Below, in pieces: positions 12,479 through 26,322 of a stretch of 54,237 nt of DNA. The notes beneath the pieces were generated by a model. That model made no database searches, was not told the DNA's origin, and saw nothing but the letters and a program-made list of their open reading frames with translations. The position numbers were made by a program, and so were the translations under genes. The stretch lies in NCBI GenBank assembly GCA_000320545.1, contig ADNK01003260.1:1-54237 (forward strand), read 5' to 3'. Position 1 is the stretch's first letter, and every line of letters begins with the position of its first letter. This DNA comes from Bigelowiella natans CCMP2755 (lineage: Eukaryota > Cercozoa > Chlorarachniophyceae).

Positions 12479-14902
12479 TAACAACAGTAGTAGTAGTAGT
12501 AGTAGTTGTTGTTGTTGTTGAAGAAGAAGAAGAAGGAGGAGGAGGAGGAGGAGGAGGGGGAGGAGCTGTGTGATGATTATGATGATTCTCCAAGGACATC
12601 CAGGAGCACGCGCAGGGGGATAAGAAAACGTTGGACGCACATCAACTGCGACGTCTCCACATGATTTTGAAGCCGTTTATGCTGCGGCGTGTGAAGAAGG
12701 ACGTGGAGCACGAGATGGCGCCAAAGATCGAAGTCCAGGTGAATTGCCCTCTGAGCCTCCGACAGCGCAAACTCTATAGCGGGCTGAAGAACAAGCTGAA
12801 GCGCAAGGGCCTTCTTTCCGCTACGACGGAGGGCCTCATGAACATCGTCATGCAGTTCCGAAAGGTGTGCAACCACCCGGAGATGTACCAGCGCCGCGCA
12901 GTCGAGGAACCGTTCTTCTTCGTCGCCCCGCAGTCCTTCCTCCACAAATACGACTTCCAGCGGTTGGTCATCCAGCCAGAGGGGTAAGTAGCAGCAGTAG
13001 TGGCAGTAGAGGATTGGTGTCGCACTATGGTCTTTCTCGCTGCTTTCTGCTTGCAAAGCATCGAAGGGCAGGGAGAGAGGGAGGGCGGGCGGGAGGGTGG
13101 TGGGGGGGCAGATCAGGCGAGTGCAAGGCGGTGATAACATAACTAATTCATCACCAAATAGCAGCTTTTGAAGCGTGTTTCCCCCAAATAGGTACAAATT
13201 CGGGGCAAACCCTCTCTCATTTAGCTGGCCCAGGCTAATCGCGAACGCAGCGCCCGCGCTCCGCCGCTGCCGCGCCCCCGCCGTCTTCAGCATCTTCCAC
13301 GCGCACTACATCTACACCTCCGCTATGTGCAGCGACGAACGGGGATGTAATAGCTTCGTCAAAGGGATAGGGAAGGGAATGAACCAGGAGGACAACAATA
13401 GAGCAGCAGCAGCAGCCTCATCCTCACGTTGCTCCTCCTCCTGCTTCGCGTTCCTTCGGTTTATCGATCTGACGGCGGCAGAGTGCGCTTATATAGCAGG
13501 CGTGGACAGTGTTCACCAGTGGATAGTAGCCGCCATATCAGAGAGAAGGCGCGCCGAAGATCTCCATCACGTCCTCACATTCTCCTCCGTCGGGGAGGGG
13601 GGGGGGGGGGATAGTAGTAGTAGTAGCAGCAGTAGTAGCGGAAGCAAGAAGAGAAACAGAGCGACGGATCAGCAGCAACATGGTTATCGCGAGCAGACGC
13701 GGCCCCCCCTTCCAGACTTGACCAGGAGAGCTTTGGTGTCGCGGTCTTTATTCCTCGTCGCCAAGCTGAGAATGGTGTCACTCTCCAGTTTCACCACTAG
13801 GCGCTTTCCCCCACATATTAGCCTCCCTAAAGAAGGGACGACGACCGGGGGTGGGGACGGAGAAGGGAGCAGCCAGCCTAACCCCTCTGCCCCTTCACTC
13901 GTACCGCAGCCAATTGCAGCAGCAGGGGGAGGAGGAGGAGGAGGAGAGATGCTGCCACCGTTAATGCTCACCCATGCGGGACGACTGCAAGGCATCGTGC
14001 AAATGCTTCTCCAGATGCTATGCTGCTTTGAGCGTGCTGCCGCACCCCCGATTGTACCCGTAGTCGCCGGGCTGCCGCAGCAGCGTTGGTCGGAGCGAGT
14101 CCTCAAGAAGCACTCCATGGCCAAGAGAATGCTGCTTGGAGGATGGCCGAACCTGCTCGTTGGGGGCGACGGGGGAGGGAGCGTCGCGCCGGGTAAGCTA
14201 TGGCATGGCAAGGCATTGCATCGCATGCAGGAGAGAGAGAAGGGGGGGGGGGGGGGGAGCAAGGGAAAAAAAAAAATGGGAGAGAGACGACGACTGAGCA
14301 GCTACACCACCACCTCCCCCAAACGTACCTCTTCTTCTACTCACACGACTCATCTAAATGCTGAATTCTTCTGATGTCTCATCATATGTTATGCATATAC
14401 TTCTCTTCCTCCTCTCCCTTCTTCCCCAAATGCGTGCTCGCATCAATACACACAGGCACACAAGCGTTCTCCCCGTCGTCGTACTGCCTTGCTTCGCCCT
14501 CCTCCTCCCCCTCCTCCTCGGCAGCTATGCAAATACCGTTCTCTTTCGGGATATCTCTTGATCGAGAGGGGCTGCCTTCTTACTCACGCCGCTTCTGCTT
14601 GATCCCCCCCGTGCATTTGAACGATCTCTGCCTCACCACGCCCTCTCGCCCGGTGTGGGAGGCACTGGGGTCTAGCACCGGCAATGTCATGGTCCCTTCC
14701 ATACGAAGACTCCTCGTCGATTCTGGAAAGCTCAGTACGCTGGACGCGCTGCTCAGACGGTGGGAGAACGACGGGAGGAAAACCAAGCGAGGAAGAAAAA
14801 GAAGAAGAAGAAGAAGAAGAAGAGGGGCACGAATGATTTTTATGTTGATGATGTCAGCTGTAGAATGTGTACATAGTACACACGCGCACACACGTTCATG
14901 TG

Positions 14903-14968
<66 letters not shown>

Positions 14969-16046
14969 ATGCGTGCTGTGGTCGATTCACTCCCTTCCCT
15001 CCCCCTCCTTCATAACAGGCTGCGCGCCGAGCAACACCGAGTCCTGATCTTCTCGCAAATGACGAAGATGATCGACATTCTGGAGGACTTCATGCGCTTC
15101 CGAAAGATCAAATTCTTCCGCCTAGACGGCCAAACGTCGCTGGCCGCCCGGCGAGACATGGTAAGCGAGTTCCAAACCAACCCGGAGTACTTCGTCTTCC
15201 TGCTCAGCACGCGAGCAGGCGGCCTTGGGATCAATCTCACCTCGGCGGATACGGTGATCTTCTATGACAACGATTGGAACCCGACGATGGACGCGCAAGC
15301 CATGGATCGTGTGCATCGCATTGGCCAGACGAAACAGGTGAAAGAATAGAGGAAAGGAGAGGGGGAGGGGGGAGGTGAGGAGGTGAGGGGGTCTTGCTCC
15401 CCCGCCCTTCATCGTTTTTGATGTTTTCATCCGAGAGAGGAGAAGGAAAAGGCGCATTCATCAACACACGTGAGCTACCTATATCCCAGAGTGCGGGGCA
15501 CTGCGACATGCTTGCACGCACGCTCCCACTCAGCAAATTCACCACCACGTACAAAAATGTTAGGTGACGATCTACAGGCTCGTGTGCAAGAACACGGTGG
15601 AGGAGCGCATCCTCAAGCGCGCGCAGATCAAAGACACGATCCAGAAGACCGTTTACTCCGGGGAATTCAAGATGCAAAAGAAGAAGCACAAGACGGGTAA
15701 GGGGAGGACAGGGGGCAAAACGCAGAAGCAACAGAAGCAAAGGCGGCAGCAAAATGAGGATGACGATGAAGACGATGAGGCAGTTGCAGCAGCGGCAAGT
15801 ACGGGTTCCATCTTCAGGGCCAATGAGTTGCGAGAATTAGTTCTTTCTGATGAAGAGGATGAGGGAAAGGAAATCAGTGCGGTGACAGTGAAGGACGGAG
15901 ATTCCATGAGGGACATGAGGGGGGGTGGAGAAACAGCGAAAGCAAAACAGCATCCACAATCAGCAGCAGAAACTACCGCATCATCAAAAGGGACAGCGAC
16001 AATGGCTCAGGAGCCAAATAGGAAGAGACCGAGGATCGGTTTGTAG
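8796..16046 (+). CDS. INO80: INO80 chromatin-remodelling ATPase
   Basis: SNF2-family catalytic subunit of the INO80 complex, which slides nucleosomes and exchanges H2A.Z in the nucleus. Exons: 8796-9011, 9159-9242, 9583-9705, 9880-~11138, 11384-11749, 11907-11993, 12217-~12436, ~12586-12983, 13192-14192, 14525-14759, 15019-15337, 15564-16046; about 1,596 residues. The DBINO region lies near residues 340-470 ([22 protein letters not shown] ... [14 protein letters not shown]). The ATPase lobe has [16 protein letters not shown], a DEAQ box and [10 protein letters not shown]. The INO80-type spacer insert contains [11 protein letters not shown]. The second lobe has [19 protein letters not shown] and [12 protein letters not shown] Lys-rich, acidic tail follows. 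An in-frame TGA precedes the ATG. The first four exons are less sure. The 12437-12585 intron has no GT-AG solution that keeps the INO80 frame. INO80 is a partner of RuvB-like 2, encoded 4 kb downstream. Confidence 0.95.
14906..14968. repeat. (AT)n(GT)n compound microsatellite
   Basis: Lies inside the INO80 intron between 14760 and 15018, ending about 50 bp before the acceptor. Confidence 0.95.
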
Positions 16047-16932
16047 CATATCTAGATTTTCAGCAGACGCATAATGAAGTCTAAAAGCGCTGTATTTCTC
16101 CATTCCTTTTACTACAAACAATGCATGCAGAGATACAAAGTGTGAATGCATGCGTGATTGAGATTCATGCTATGGCGACATTATGGCTCTCTAGGTAGCT
16201 GTGTTTTAGATGCTAGATGTCTATATGTCCGGCATCGTATACATCACGTTGCCAGCATTTGTACCTCACACATCTAGATATCTAGATATGTAGACACATC
16301 TAGCTATACTGCAGCGTCTAGATATCATCGATGTGCGAGACGGAACTGCAATGAAATTATTATCTTTTTGATTGTCATGCGCTTTCTAGCTTTGCTAGAT
16401 TGTATGCATATGACTATTGCTAGCTCAGAGCTAGCTTGTAGGTAGGTAGGCGTGCTGCGTGCGCGTGTATGTCGTACGCGCGTAGCTACGTGCCTAGCTA
16501 GCTAGCTAGACGGCCGTGCTAGCGTGTCTATAGCGGTAGCTAAACCAGTAAAAGCTGTGCGTATCGTAGTCATAGCTTGCATGGCAAGACCACTACTCGA
16601 TCTAGCACTGCTGGCAAAGCTATTTTTTGCGCTACGCTACGGGATATAATAACATGACGTCATATAACGACGATGCAGCGCATATACGTAACTAGCCAAG
16701 CTATAAAGCTAGCATGTGCATCCCAAGACTATGACTCCGCTAGCATAGTCCGCCGTTTTCACGTCACACCGCGATGAGCTACACTAGCTAGCTACTACGT
16801 GACATGACTAGCTAGATGAGCTAGATACGATAATAAGGCCACTACGTACGCTCAGCGCCGCTCTCTCTCTGGGTGCAACACCAGAACGAGTAGATATGAC
16901 ATCTATAGAAAACCGGCTAGTCTCCCTCTCCC

Positions 16933-16984
<52 letters not shown>

Positions 16985-17226
16985 ACACATCTAGTCGGTC
17001 TATCGGTGCAAGGTAACCGACTAATTTCATCTAGATATGTGCAACAAACAGTACTATTTTTTCGGTACACCTGTGTTAACTTACAATGCAATAGCACGCT
17101 GACATCATTACATTCATTCCTTTTTTTTGCGTGCCCCGACCTATGATCATTGGACTGAGGTGTATGGCGAATGAGCGTGCCGCGAGTAAAAAAATCATGC
17201 TTGCTATGAAATCCCTACTTTTTATT
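16047..17226. other. Convergent spacer rich in CTAG palindromes
   Basis: Tail-to-tail spacer of 1.2 kb between INO80 and Crooked-neck, with no coding frame. CTAG cores are dense: TCTAGATATCTAGATATG-like words at about 16272-16290, GCTAGCTCAGAGCTAGC at about 16418-16436, a run of GCTAGCTAGCTAG near 16495-16510, and GCTAGCATGTGC at 16708-16719, a half-copy of the palindrome seen elsewhere. A (CT)n(CA)n tract lies at 16941-16985. Confidence 0.75.
16941..16985. repeat. poly-C / (CT)n / (CA)n tract
   Basis: Compound simple repeat in the tail-to-tail spacer just 3' of the Crooked-neck gene. Confidence 0.95.
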
Positions 17227-19412
17227 CTAATCTTCTTCCATTTTCTGTTGTGTCTTCCATTTCCGAGCCATCTCGAGAAGTTTGAAATTGGTTTGCTGCT
17301 TTTGGTCTTCATCCGGAAAGATGTAGTCGTAGTACTCCTCCCAGTATGCATCCGAGCCATCCTCCGCCTTGATAAGTCGCTTGTTCCTGACGCGACGTGG
17401 CAGCATATCCTTGACTTTCTGCACGGTCTTATTGGAACCGCGATTTGTCTCGAATTCCAGCCATGTTTCAACCAGCATGACACGTTCTTCCTTGAGGGAT
17501 GCTGCCGAGTCGTCCTCGCTGCCGCTCTTGAAGTAATCATTCGCTTCCTCGAACACGCCCCTGGCTCGTTTGATGTCGTTGATCGAGGTTTCAAATTGGG
17601 CAAAGCTAATCCATACACGCACATGTTTGGTGCGCTTGAGCAGCCTCCGATAGAGCTCGCGGACCCTGTCAAACTGCTTCAGTCTGATTTCAAAGTCTAT
17701 GTACGCTTTCCACAGCATCTCAGGCATGTCTAAGACTTCTTGGTTGACCGCCATCTCAAATATAGCTCGAGCACGCTCGCTCTCTTGGAGTGTTCCTTCC
17801 AGCTCTCCGTACTTTTTCCAAGCTTGGCAGTTCTCCGGCATGAACTCGAGGTACTTCTCGTAGATTTTGCGGCATCTGTCTATCTCAGCCAGCCTAAACT
17901 CAAGTTCTATGTAGCCCTTGAAAAGCTTTTCCTTCGGACACTTGCCCAGCGCGGTGCCTAATAGCTGCCGTGCTGCTTTCAAGTCGCGCTGCCGCACCTC
18001 GAATCGCGCGGCCATGAGCCACACTTTTGCGAAAGTGAATACTTTGTGCGGTATGTTCTGAAGACAGGCGCGCCACACCATTCGGGCGCGCTCGACGTCC
18101 TTCGCATCCAGCTCCTCAAATACAGCGTAGTTGATCCACAGGAATACATACCTTTTCCAAAATCGTTTTTCTTGCACAGGGGGCTTATTCGAGATTGCAC
18201 GCTCATAGACCTCTCTGATACGATCCTTCTTCCCTTTGGCTTCCTCTAAACGAATGTAGTCGAACCATGCGTCATAGTTCAGTGGGTTGTCCCTTATCTC
18301 TTCTTCGTACTGAAATCTTCTCTTACTTAAGATCACGTCCTCTACCGTTTCCCGTGTTCCATGTTTCTTCTCGAAAGCACTGTACATCTCATATAACCGC
18401 TTCGCTTCCTCTTTCGGTACGTTGTCGAGAGCGTATTTGTAAATCACGCGAGCGCGATCAAATTCCTTGCACGCCTCTTCGAATTTTGCGAAAGCAACGA
18501 ATAGTTCCTCTCTGTGAGCATCTTCCCCTAATTCTTTCAGAGCTCGTTCGTACACCAATCTACCATACTCCTTCTTACCATGCTTGACCTCAAATTTGGC
18601 AAACTTTAAATACGTCTCCAGCTCATTATGGGTTATCAGCATTCTCTCATAGACAGAGCGTGCTCTGGGGATGTTTCGTCGTCGCACTTCGAATTTTATG
18701 TACGTGTTCCAAGCATTTGGACCCGGAGCCCATTTCATCCATCGCTCGAAAATTTGACGCGCACCGGCGACGTTTCCCAGCATCTCCTCCATGTACGAAA
18801 ATTTATACCAAAATTGATCCACGCGAGGCAATAGTGTGACTGCACGGTCCCATACGTTTCGGGCATGATTAACAAAGCGGTTTTTCATCTCCATTTCTGC
18901 GTATTTGAGCCAGATGCTCTGATTCTTGTAGTCAACATCTATTGCCCTCTCGAAAACAGACCTAGCACGTTCGAACTCCTTTTGTGAAGCTTCCCACAGA
19001 GCATACTGTGCCCATACGCCCATGTTTGTACGTGATCGTCGGATCGTGTCCTCATATTCTTTACGTTTCTGAAGCCGCAATTCGGCCAGTTCTTGATGAT
19101 CCGTGATGACCCGCTTCGGTGGCCTGAAAGTTTGGTCCGCTCCACCACGCTCCATGGACTCGCGGAGCATTTGCTCCGCGGTAATTTGACGATCCGCAGC
19201 GGATTTGTTCTTGACCACCGTCTTCCTCCCTCCAATCTGTCGGCCAAGAACTGCAATACAATACATCGGGTTACACGATTTCACCTTTATTGCAACTATG
19301 GTAGGAGATACGGGGTGCGTGTGGCGGCACATGACATCATGACCCACAGATAACTCAAAAATGCTTTCCCAAACAAACACTTACCATTGTCCCCATCGCC
19401 GTCTGCACTCAT
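17227..19412 (-). CDS. CRNKL1: Crooked-neck-like spliceosome factor (CLF1/SYF3)
   Basis: HAT-repeat scaffold of the NineTeen/Prp19-associated complex, required for spliceosome activation in the nucleus. Two exons: 19412-19385 (only 28 nt, encoding MSADGDGDN plus one base, GTAAGT donor) and 19250-17227. Total 683 residues, matching the core length of the family. Hallmarks: QITAEQMLRES near the N-terminus, then tandem HAT motifs with W..Y..WE and RAR..(Y/F)ERA patterns (VWAQYALWEASQKEFERAR, NAWNTYIKFEVRRRNIPRAR, VWISFAQFETSINDIKRAR), ending with AYWEEYYDYIFPDE. Intron 1 is 134 bp. The continuous frame also opens upstream of 19250, but the spliced first exon gives the conserved N-terminus. Divergent from RuvB-like 2, convergent with INO80. 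Confidence 0.97.
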
Positions 19413-20196
19413 CTTTCTTTTAGGGTCCAGGCGCAGTGCAAGCTCCTCGCCCCAAGTGGTGGTAATCCGTTTCAGCCTTTTATTGAAAGATAGTTTTCTA
19501 CCTTATGAGCAAAAACTATGTATAATCAGATATCGCGACAAAGATTCGTGCGCTGTTGAACACTGTCCAGAGAAATATAGCAGATCCGCGAAACATTCAA
19601 TAATCTGAATATTAAACCTTTCAGTCCCCTATCGAGCCGATAAGAAGGTTTTCTATAGAGGAATGTAGTTTAATTTAATACTAAAATAATTATTAAGGTT
19701 GTCTCTTACTTTTTTATCTCTGCATTCCATCCCGAATTGATTCTTTCTACAACTGAATCCTTTTTGCGTGAAGGTTATCCACTCAAAAGGCGGCAAAATG
19801 CTCGGTCACAGCTCAATAATTGAATAATTGTGCTGCCATTTTCTACTTCAATTTCATCGAGCATTTTACATGACCGACATGCATTTGTAAACGTTTCGTA
19901 TGCTCGATTTTCTCACTCCTGTAAAAATTCTCGTATTTTGCTGGAGTTTTCAATCAAATTTGAGGTTGAAGGGATCATTAGTGTACGTCCTTAAAATTCA
20001 TAAATAGATGATATTTATATATTAAAATAAGTAATTATGTTGACGCTTTATTATAATTACTGATTTCTATTGCGCGAGAAATCAGAAAAACGGTGCACGT
20101 ATTTTGGTTCTTGATCTGTTGACGTAAACCAGAATTGTCATATGTTTTAAATAATTTGGCGCATTTGGCGCCAGAACTCAAAAAGCTATTTCCACC
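19413..20196. other. Divergent AT-rich spacer between Crooked-neck and RuvB-like 2
   Basis: Head-to-head spacer of 784 bp, AT-rich, with no coding frame. The one motif I would name is the TTTGGCGC pair close to the RuvB-like 2 start (separate entry). I saw no CTAG palindromes. Confidence 0.6.
20155..20171. promoter_or_regulatory. Tandem E2F-like sites
   Basis: Two copies of TTTGGCGC (20155-20162 and 20164-20171), matching the E2F/DP consensus TTTSSCGC. They end 25 bp before the ATG of RuvB-like 2, and the second overlaps a GGCGCC palindrome. Sequence match only; function is inferred. Confidence 0.4.
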
Positions 20197-22178
<1,982 letters not shown>

Positions 22179-22492
22179 GGTGTGACGACCGAGTACTGTG
22201 GTTGGTGTGCAGATCCAAGTCGAAAAGATTAAACAAAGAACATAGTCAAAATTCGTGGTGTAGGCATACCGTCTATCATGTTATCTGAAATGTACGCGGT
22301 GCAGCTTGCTATGAATTATCTCGCCATTCGTTACCCATGCCATCAAGCGCTCGGTTTTCCGCAGCAGCAGACATACTATCTAGCTATGTGGAACACATCA
22401 TCATATGTACGATACCGTGTACAGTGGTTGGTTTATACATTTATTAGCGCACAACAATGAACGTTTTATTAATAATTTGATTCGCGTGCTGC

Positions 22493-22512
22493 CATGCTAG
22501 CTAGCTAGCATG
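22493..22512. repeat. 20-bp perfect palindrome
   Basis: CATGCTAGCTAGCTAGCATG is its own reverse complement. It has the CATG...CATG arms of the recurrent element, with three CTAG cores between them. Located 315 bp 3' of the RuvB-like 2 stop. Confidence 0.9.
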
Positions 22513-22817
22513 TGCGCGCTCTAGCGCTATCAATCACTGGTAGTGTGGATTGGGACTGGCGTAGATAATATTGCACGCATTGGACCGCGCACGCACACGA
22601 ATAGCCGTGTGGCTAGATATTTACATAGTGTCTACATGCAAAGCTAGCAAGCTAGCTGGAATGGCCATTCTAGCATTTTAGCATTGCAAAAAAATACAAT
22701 TGTATTCCACATTGCGTGCATTCGCGTCCTATCTACCTAGCTACCTAGCTAGCTAGCTATACAATACACTTGTAATCTTTCTATATGCCGCAATTGTACT
22801 CATTAAGAAGCGCGCGT

Positions 22818-22831
22818 ACATGCTAGCATGT
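22818..22831. repeat. 14-bp perfect palindrome ACATGCTAGCATGT
   Basis: Exact 14-mer shared with 22869-22882 and 40338-40351. It is self-complementary and lies in a tail-to-tail spacer. Confidence 0.92.
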
Positions 22832-22867
22832 TTAGCAGACTAGCAGATCCATGACATGTCAGCCTCA

Positions 22868-22883
22868 TACATGCTAGCATGTA
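22868..22883. repeat. 16-bp perfect palindrome TACATGCTAGCATGTA
   Basis: Second copy within 50 bp of the one at 22818. The palindrome extends one base further on each side. Confidence 0.92.
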
Positions 22884-23179
22884 GCGTCCACGGCATGTAG
22901 TTCGTCACAGCTAGACAGCTAGCACAGCACACAGCATACGCTCACACGCTAGGGCGGCTCGCATTGTGACCAGCATCGATCGCAATCTGTAATGTGGTCA
23001 GCACCATACGCTCGCAGGCTAATTTTGCTTCATGTAGTACACAAAGGAGCATCTCTGATGGTAGGCGTACGTGTGGCCTAGTCCGCTGTCATCGCATTGC
23101 TTCCAATTTTGTTGTCGCTCCATATAGGTTACACCACATGCACGCCTGTCAGCTGTTGATGGCTAAAATTACACACACA

Positions 23180-23213
<34 letters not shown>

Positions 23214-23360
23214 CATGCACACACATCTGGTAACAGATTACATGGTTCCCCTTCACATGATGCACAACTCCAGAACTAGCTGCAGAGATCGAGTCACATT
23301 GCGAGAAGAGCCTGTAGATGTAGCTTTGCCTCTTGGCGGTCGTCGCTAGCACTAGAAGAG

Positions 23361-26291
23361 CTAACCAAGTGGTGTAAGGAAAGCCGAACTCGACATTGTT
23401 GCCTCTATGTCCTCACTGACCAGCATAGCCACAACCTTGTCCATATCGCCATTAAATTCATTCAAAAGTTTTAATAAGTTGAGTCTTGTATTCTTAAATC
23501 CCATCTCTCTCAGTTCCTTCAGCTGTGCTGTAAACACCCGCACCCCGCGTCTTTCGGCAATTTTCCGCCGTCGCCGTGTGCTTTGATCCGTCCTAGACGA
23601 CTCTAGGTTGCAAGAGATTTGATTGGGTTGATTTTTGGTATCGGAATCTGTCTTCCCAGACTTGCCTCTATCATCATCATCATCACCACCATCTGTAACC
23701 TCTTTCTTCTCAGGCTGAGATATAGCAGCCTTCCTTGTAGGCGCAGTAGTAGTAGTAGTAGTAGTAGTAGCAGCAGCAGTAGTAATATCGACATTCTTTG
23801 GTGCTACGCCGTTAGAGGACGGGGGGGCATTCGGAGATGAAAGCATGGTCATTGCCGGGGAGAGAGTGGTAGAGGTCACCGAATCGGACGCATTGTCGAT
23901 TCTTTTAGCGTCGTGTTGCTGTTGCTGTTGTTGCGAGGAGGAGGAGGAGGAGGAGGAGGAGGAGGAGGAGGACGCGGTGAATGGGTGCAGATAGTCCCCG
24001 TTTTTTGCGTTTTTCTTCTTTTCCTTCCCCGCTATCGTAACCTTGGCGGTACTACTTACAGCAGCAGCAGCAGCAGCAGCAGCAGGCTCTTTATCAAGCA
24101 GGGGACTCGTCTTCCTCCTCTTCTCCTTCTGTATCGTAGCTCCAGCACCAGCACTTTCTGCTGCTGCTGCTCCATTCGACCTCTCGCTCACTTTTTCTTC
24201 CGCGGTGCCACCTACTCCTTCCCCAGATTCGCCGGTATTATTACCATCGTCATTGCCGCCGTGTATCTGGTGCTCACGCTTCCTCTTAGCGTTTCTTTCG
24301 GCCAGGTTAGAAGCTGCACCCTTTGTTTCGAGGTTGCTATTGACTCCCAAACCGATAGGATTGTGCTCCTGCTGCTGCTCCTGCCGCTGGCTTCCTTCCG
24401 CTGCTGTTGCTGCTGCAGCGACTGAGGGGGGGGGCGCTGTTTTCTTTTCCTTAAAAACTGCTGCACGAGATGACGCGGAACTCCCTTCGACTCGTTCCCC
24501 AGGAGGATATAGAAGATTTTTATATATCCCTCTTGAATTGCTTACGGCTGCTGCTGCTGCTGCTGCTGTTGCTGCTACCGATGCTACTGTTGTAGGAGGT
24601 GATGAAGATGGAACAGAAGACGAAGAAGAAACAGAAGAGAGATTGTGCGTTTTTGCATGCTGTGCTTGTTGCTGCATCTCTCTCAATTTCCTGCTCTCCA
24701 AAGCTATTCGATTCAATTGGCGCTGTTTCTCTCGCTGCTCCATCAGATATTTTTGGTGTCTTTGGATTTCCAATTGCTTCTTGTTCTGGAGTTTAATTTT
24801 GATATTCCTCAGCCATTCCATATACCTATACGCAACAAAGTCAAGAAATGCTGTGGCGGAAGGACAACTGAAAAACCGGCATCGGTTCACTACTAATGAC
24901 GTACACGGGGCAATTTGCTCGGTGTCTGTCTCTCTAATAGCATCTTCACCACCCCCGGGCACTTCCCGTCGTTTCCAAATTTTATTCATTGTGGGCAGCA
25001 GTGCCCGTCTTTCCCTCCTCCCTCCTCGCTAGCTAACGATTGAAACTTACTGGTGTAACTGTTTGTTGCAGTCCTGGATATGTCTCCATCTCCCATTCAA
25101 ATATTCACTCAATTGTGACAGCTGTGTTGGATTTAGGGGCTGCTGTTTCAGGACCTCAAGTTGCTGCTCCATCCCTTGCAGTTCCACCTCGAACCGCTGG
25201 CTGTAATATGTTGCTTGATTGAACCCGTCACTAAAGTTTTTACAGAGTTGACGATCGTTTAAGGATGTCATCTGCCTCATCTGCCTCACTATTTCTTTTT
25301 CTACTTCTTTTCTAATTTGCCACAATTCTCTGAAATTCTTGGCCTTAATTTCTTGGAAGACTTTTAAATAGTTAAGCGAATCTGTGTAATACTTCCAGGG
25401 AATGGAAGGCACTCGACTCCGTTCCTGCCGAATCGAAAATCAACAGGTTTCATTCTCATAAATGAAAGAAGAAAGACAGTAAAAGGCGTAGTGGTTCATA
25501 AGGTGAAAAAGCTGTTGTAATTACGTGATTTGTTCTAGTCTTTGCGTCGTCGCCATCAGAAATGTATTCTTCGTCATCATCTTCGGTATTTGGGTCGATA
25601 TCTTCATCGGCATCGCTGCCCCCAGTATCGCTTTCATCAGGTTGATCAATCTCTTTCAACGCATTTAGGTCGATGTCAGCAGGATCAAAGCCTGCCTTAC
25701 GCGGCTGTTTCTTACGGACATTGTTGAAAAGTGAAGGGAACGACGACGGCAACCAAAATAAAGAAGAAAAATCACGACAACAACAATGACAACAGTAACA
25801 ACAAAGTTTAAAAATAAAAGGAGATTAACTCTAATGAGAGCCACCACCAGCCAAGTTGTACTATGACTATAACTAGACAGCAGTAGTGGAGGCGTTTCCA
25901 AGAGGCAGCAGCAGTGGCAACTTGGAGTCGATTTCGTCGATATGATATGATGTAGTCTTGTTTCAAAATATATGTTATTTGAATATTTCACCATCATCCT
26001 TCTACTGCATCATCCCGCGCTATCATCATCATCACCACCATCACCACCACCACCATCATCATCATCGTCATCATCAACTCACAACCTTTTTTTTTTTTCT
26101 GTTCTCTTTCTCTTCAGGCTTATTCTCTTGGATGAATTTCTGGTACTCGTTCTTGTTTTCCTCGATCACCTAGCAAGCCGTGGAGGAGGAGGGGGGGCGA
26201 GGAGGAGGAGGAGGAGGAGGAGGAGGGAGAGTCGGTTCTCACTAAGTGATGGAGGTGATGAAGCCGGTGATACAGCAGAACGACAGCAGAA

Positions 26292-26322
<31 letters not shown>

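Larger units (their letters stand above)
22179..23360. other. Convergent spacer with the densest CTAG palindromes
   Basis: Tail-to-tail spacer of 1.2 kb between RuvB-like 2 and the ISWI-like gene, non-coding. I count about twenty CTAG tetramers by eye; chance would give four or five. It contains three perfect palindromes (22493-22512, 22818-22831 and 22868-22883) and a CTAGCTAGCTAG run near 22748. A (AC)n tract lies at 23169-23212. Confidence 0.8.

Noticed and set aside
12577-13293. Minus-strand open frame of 238 codons opposite INO80
   Set aside because: It is the antisense shadow of conserved INO80 exons; no family similarity and no splice signals of its own.
13684-14262. Minus-strand frame of 192 codons
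   Set aside because: Antisense to the INO80 insert region; Pro/Ser-rich from repeat complementarity.
24043-25032. Plus-strand frame of 329 codons
   Set aside because: Antisense to the Ala/Ser/Gln-rich last exon of the ISWI-like gene, which joins upstream exons in phase; the plus frame is low complexity.
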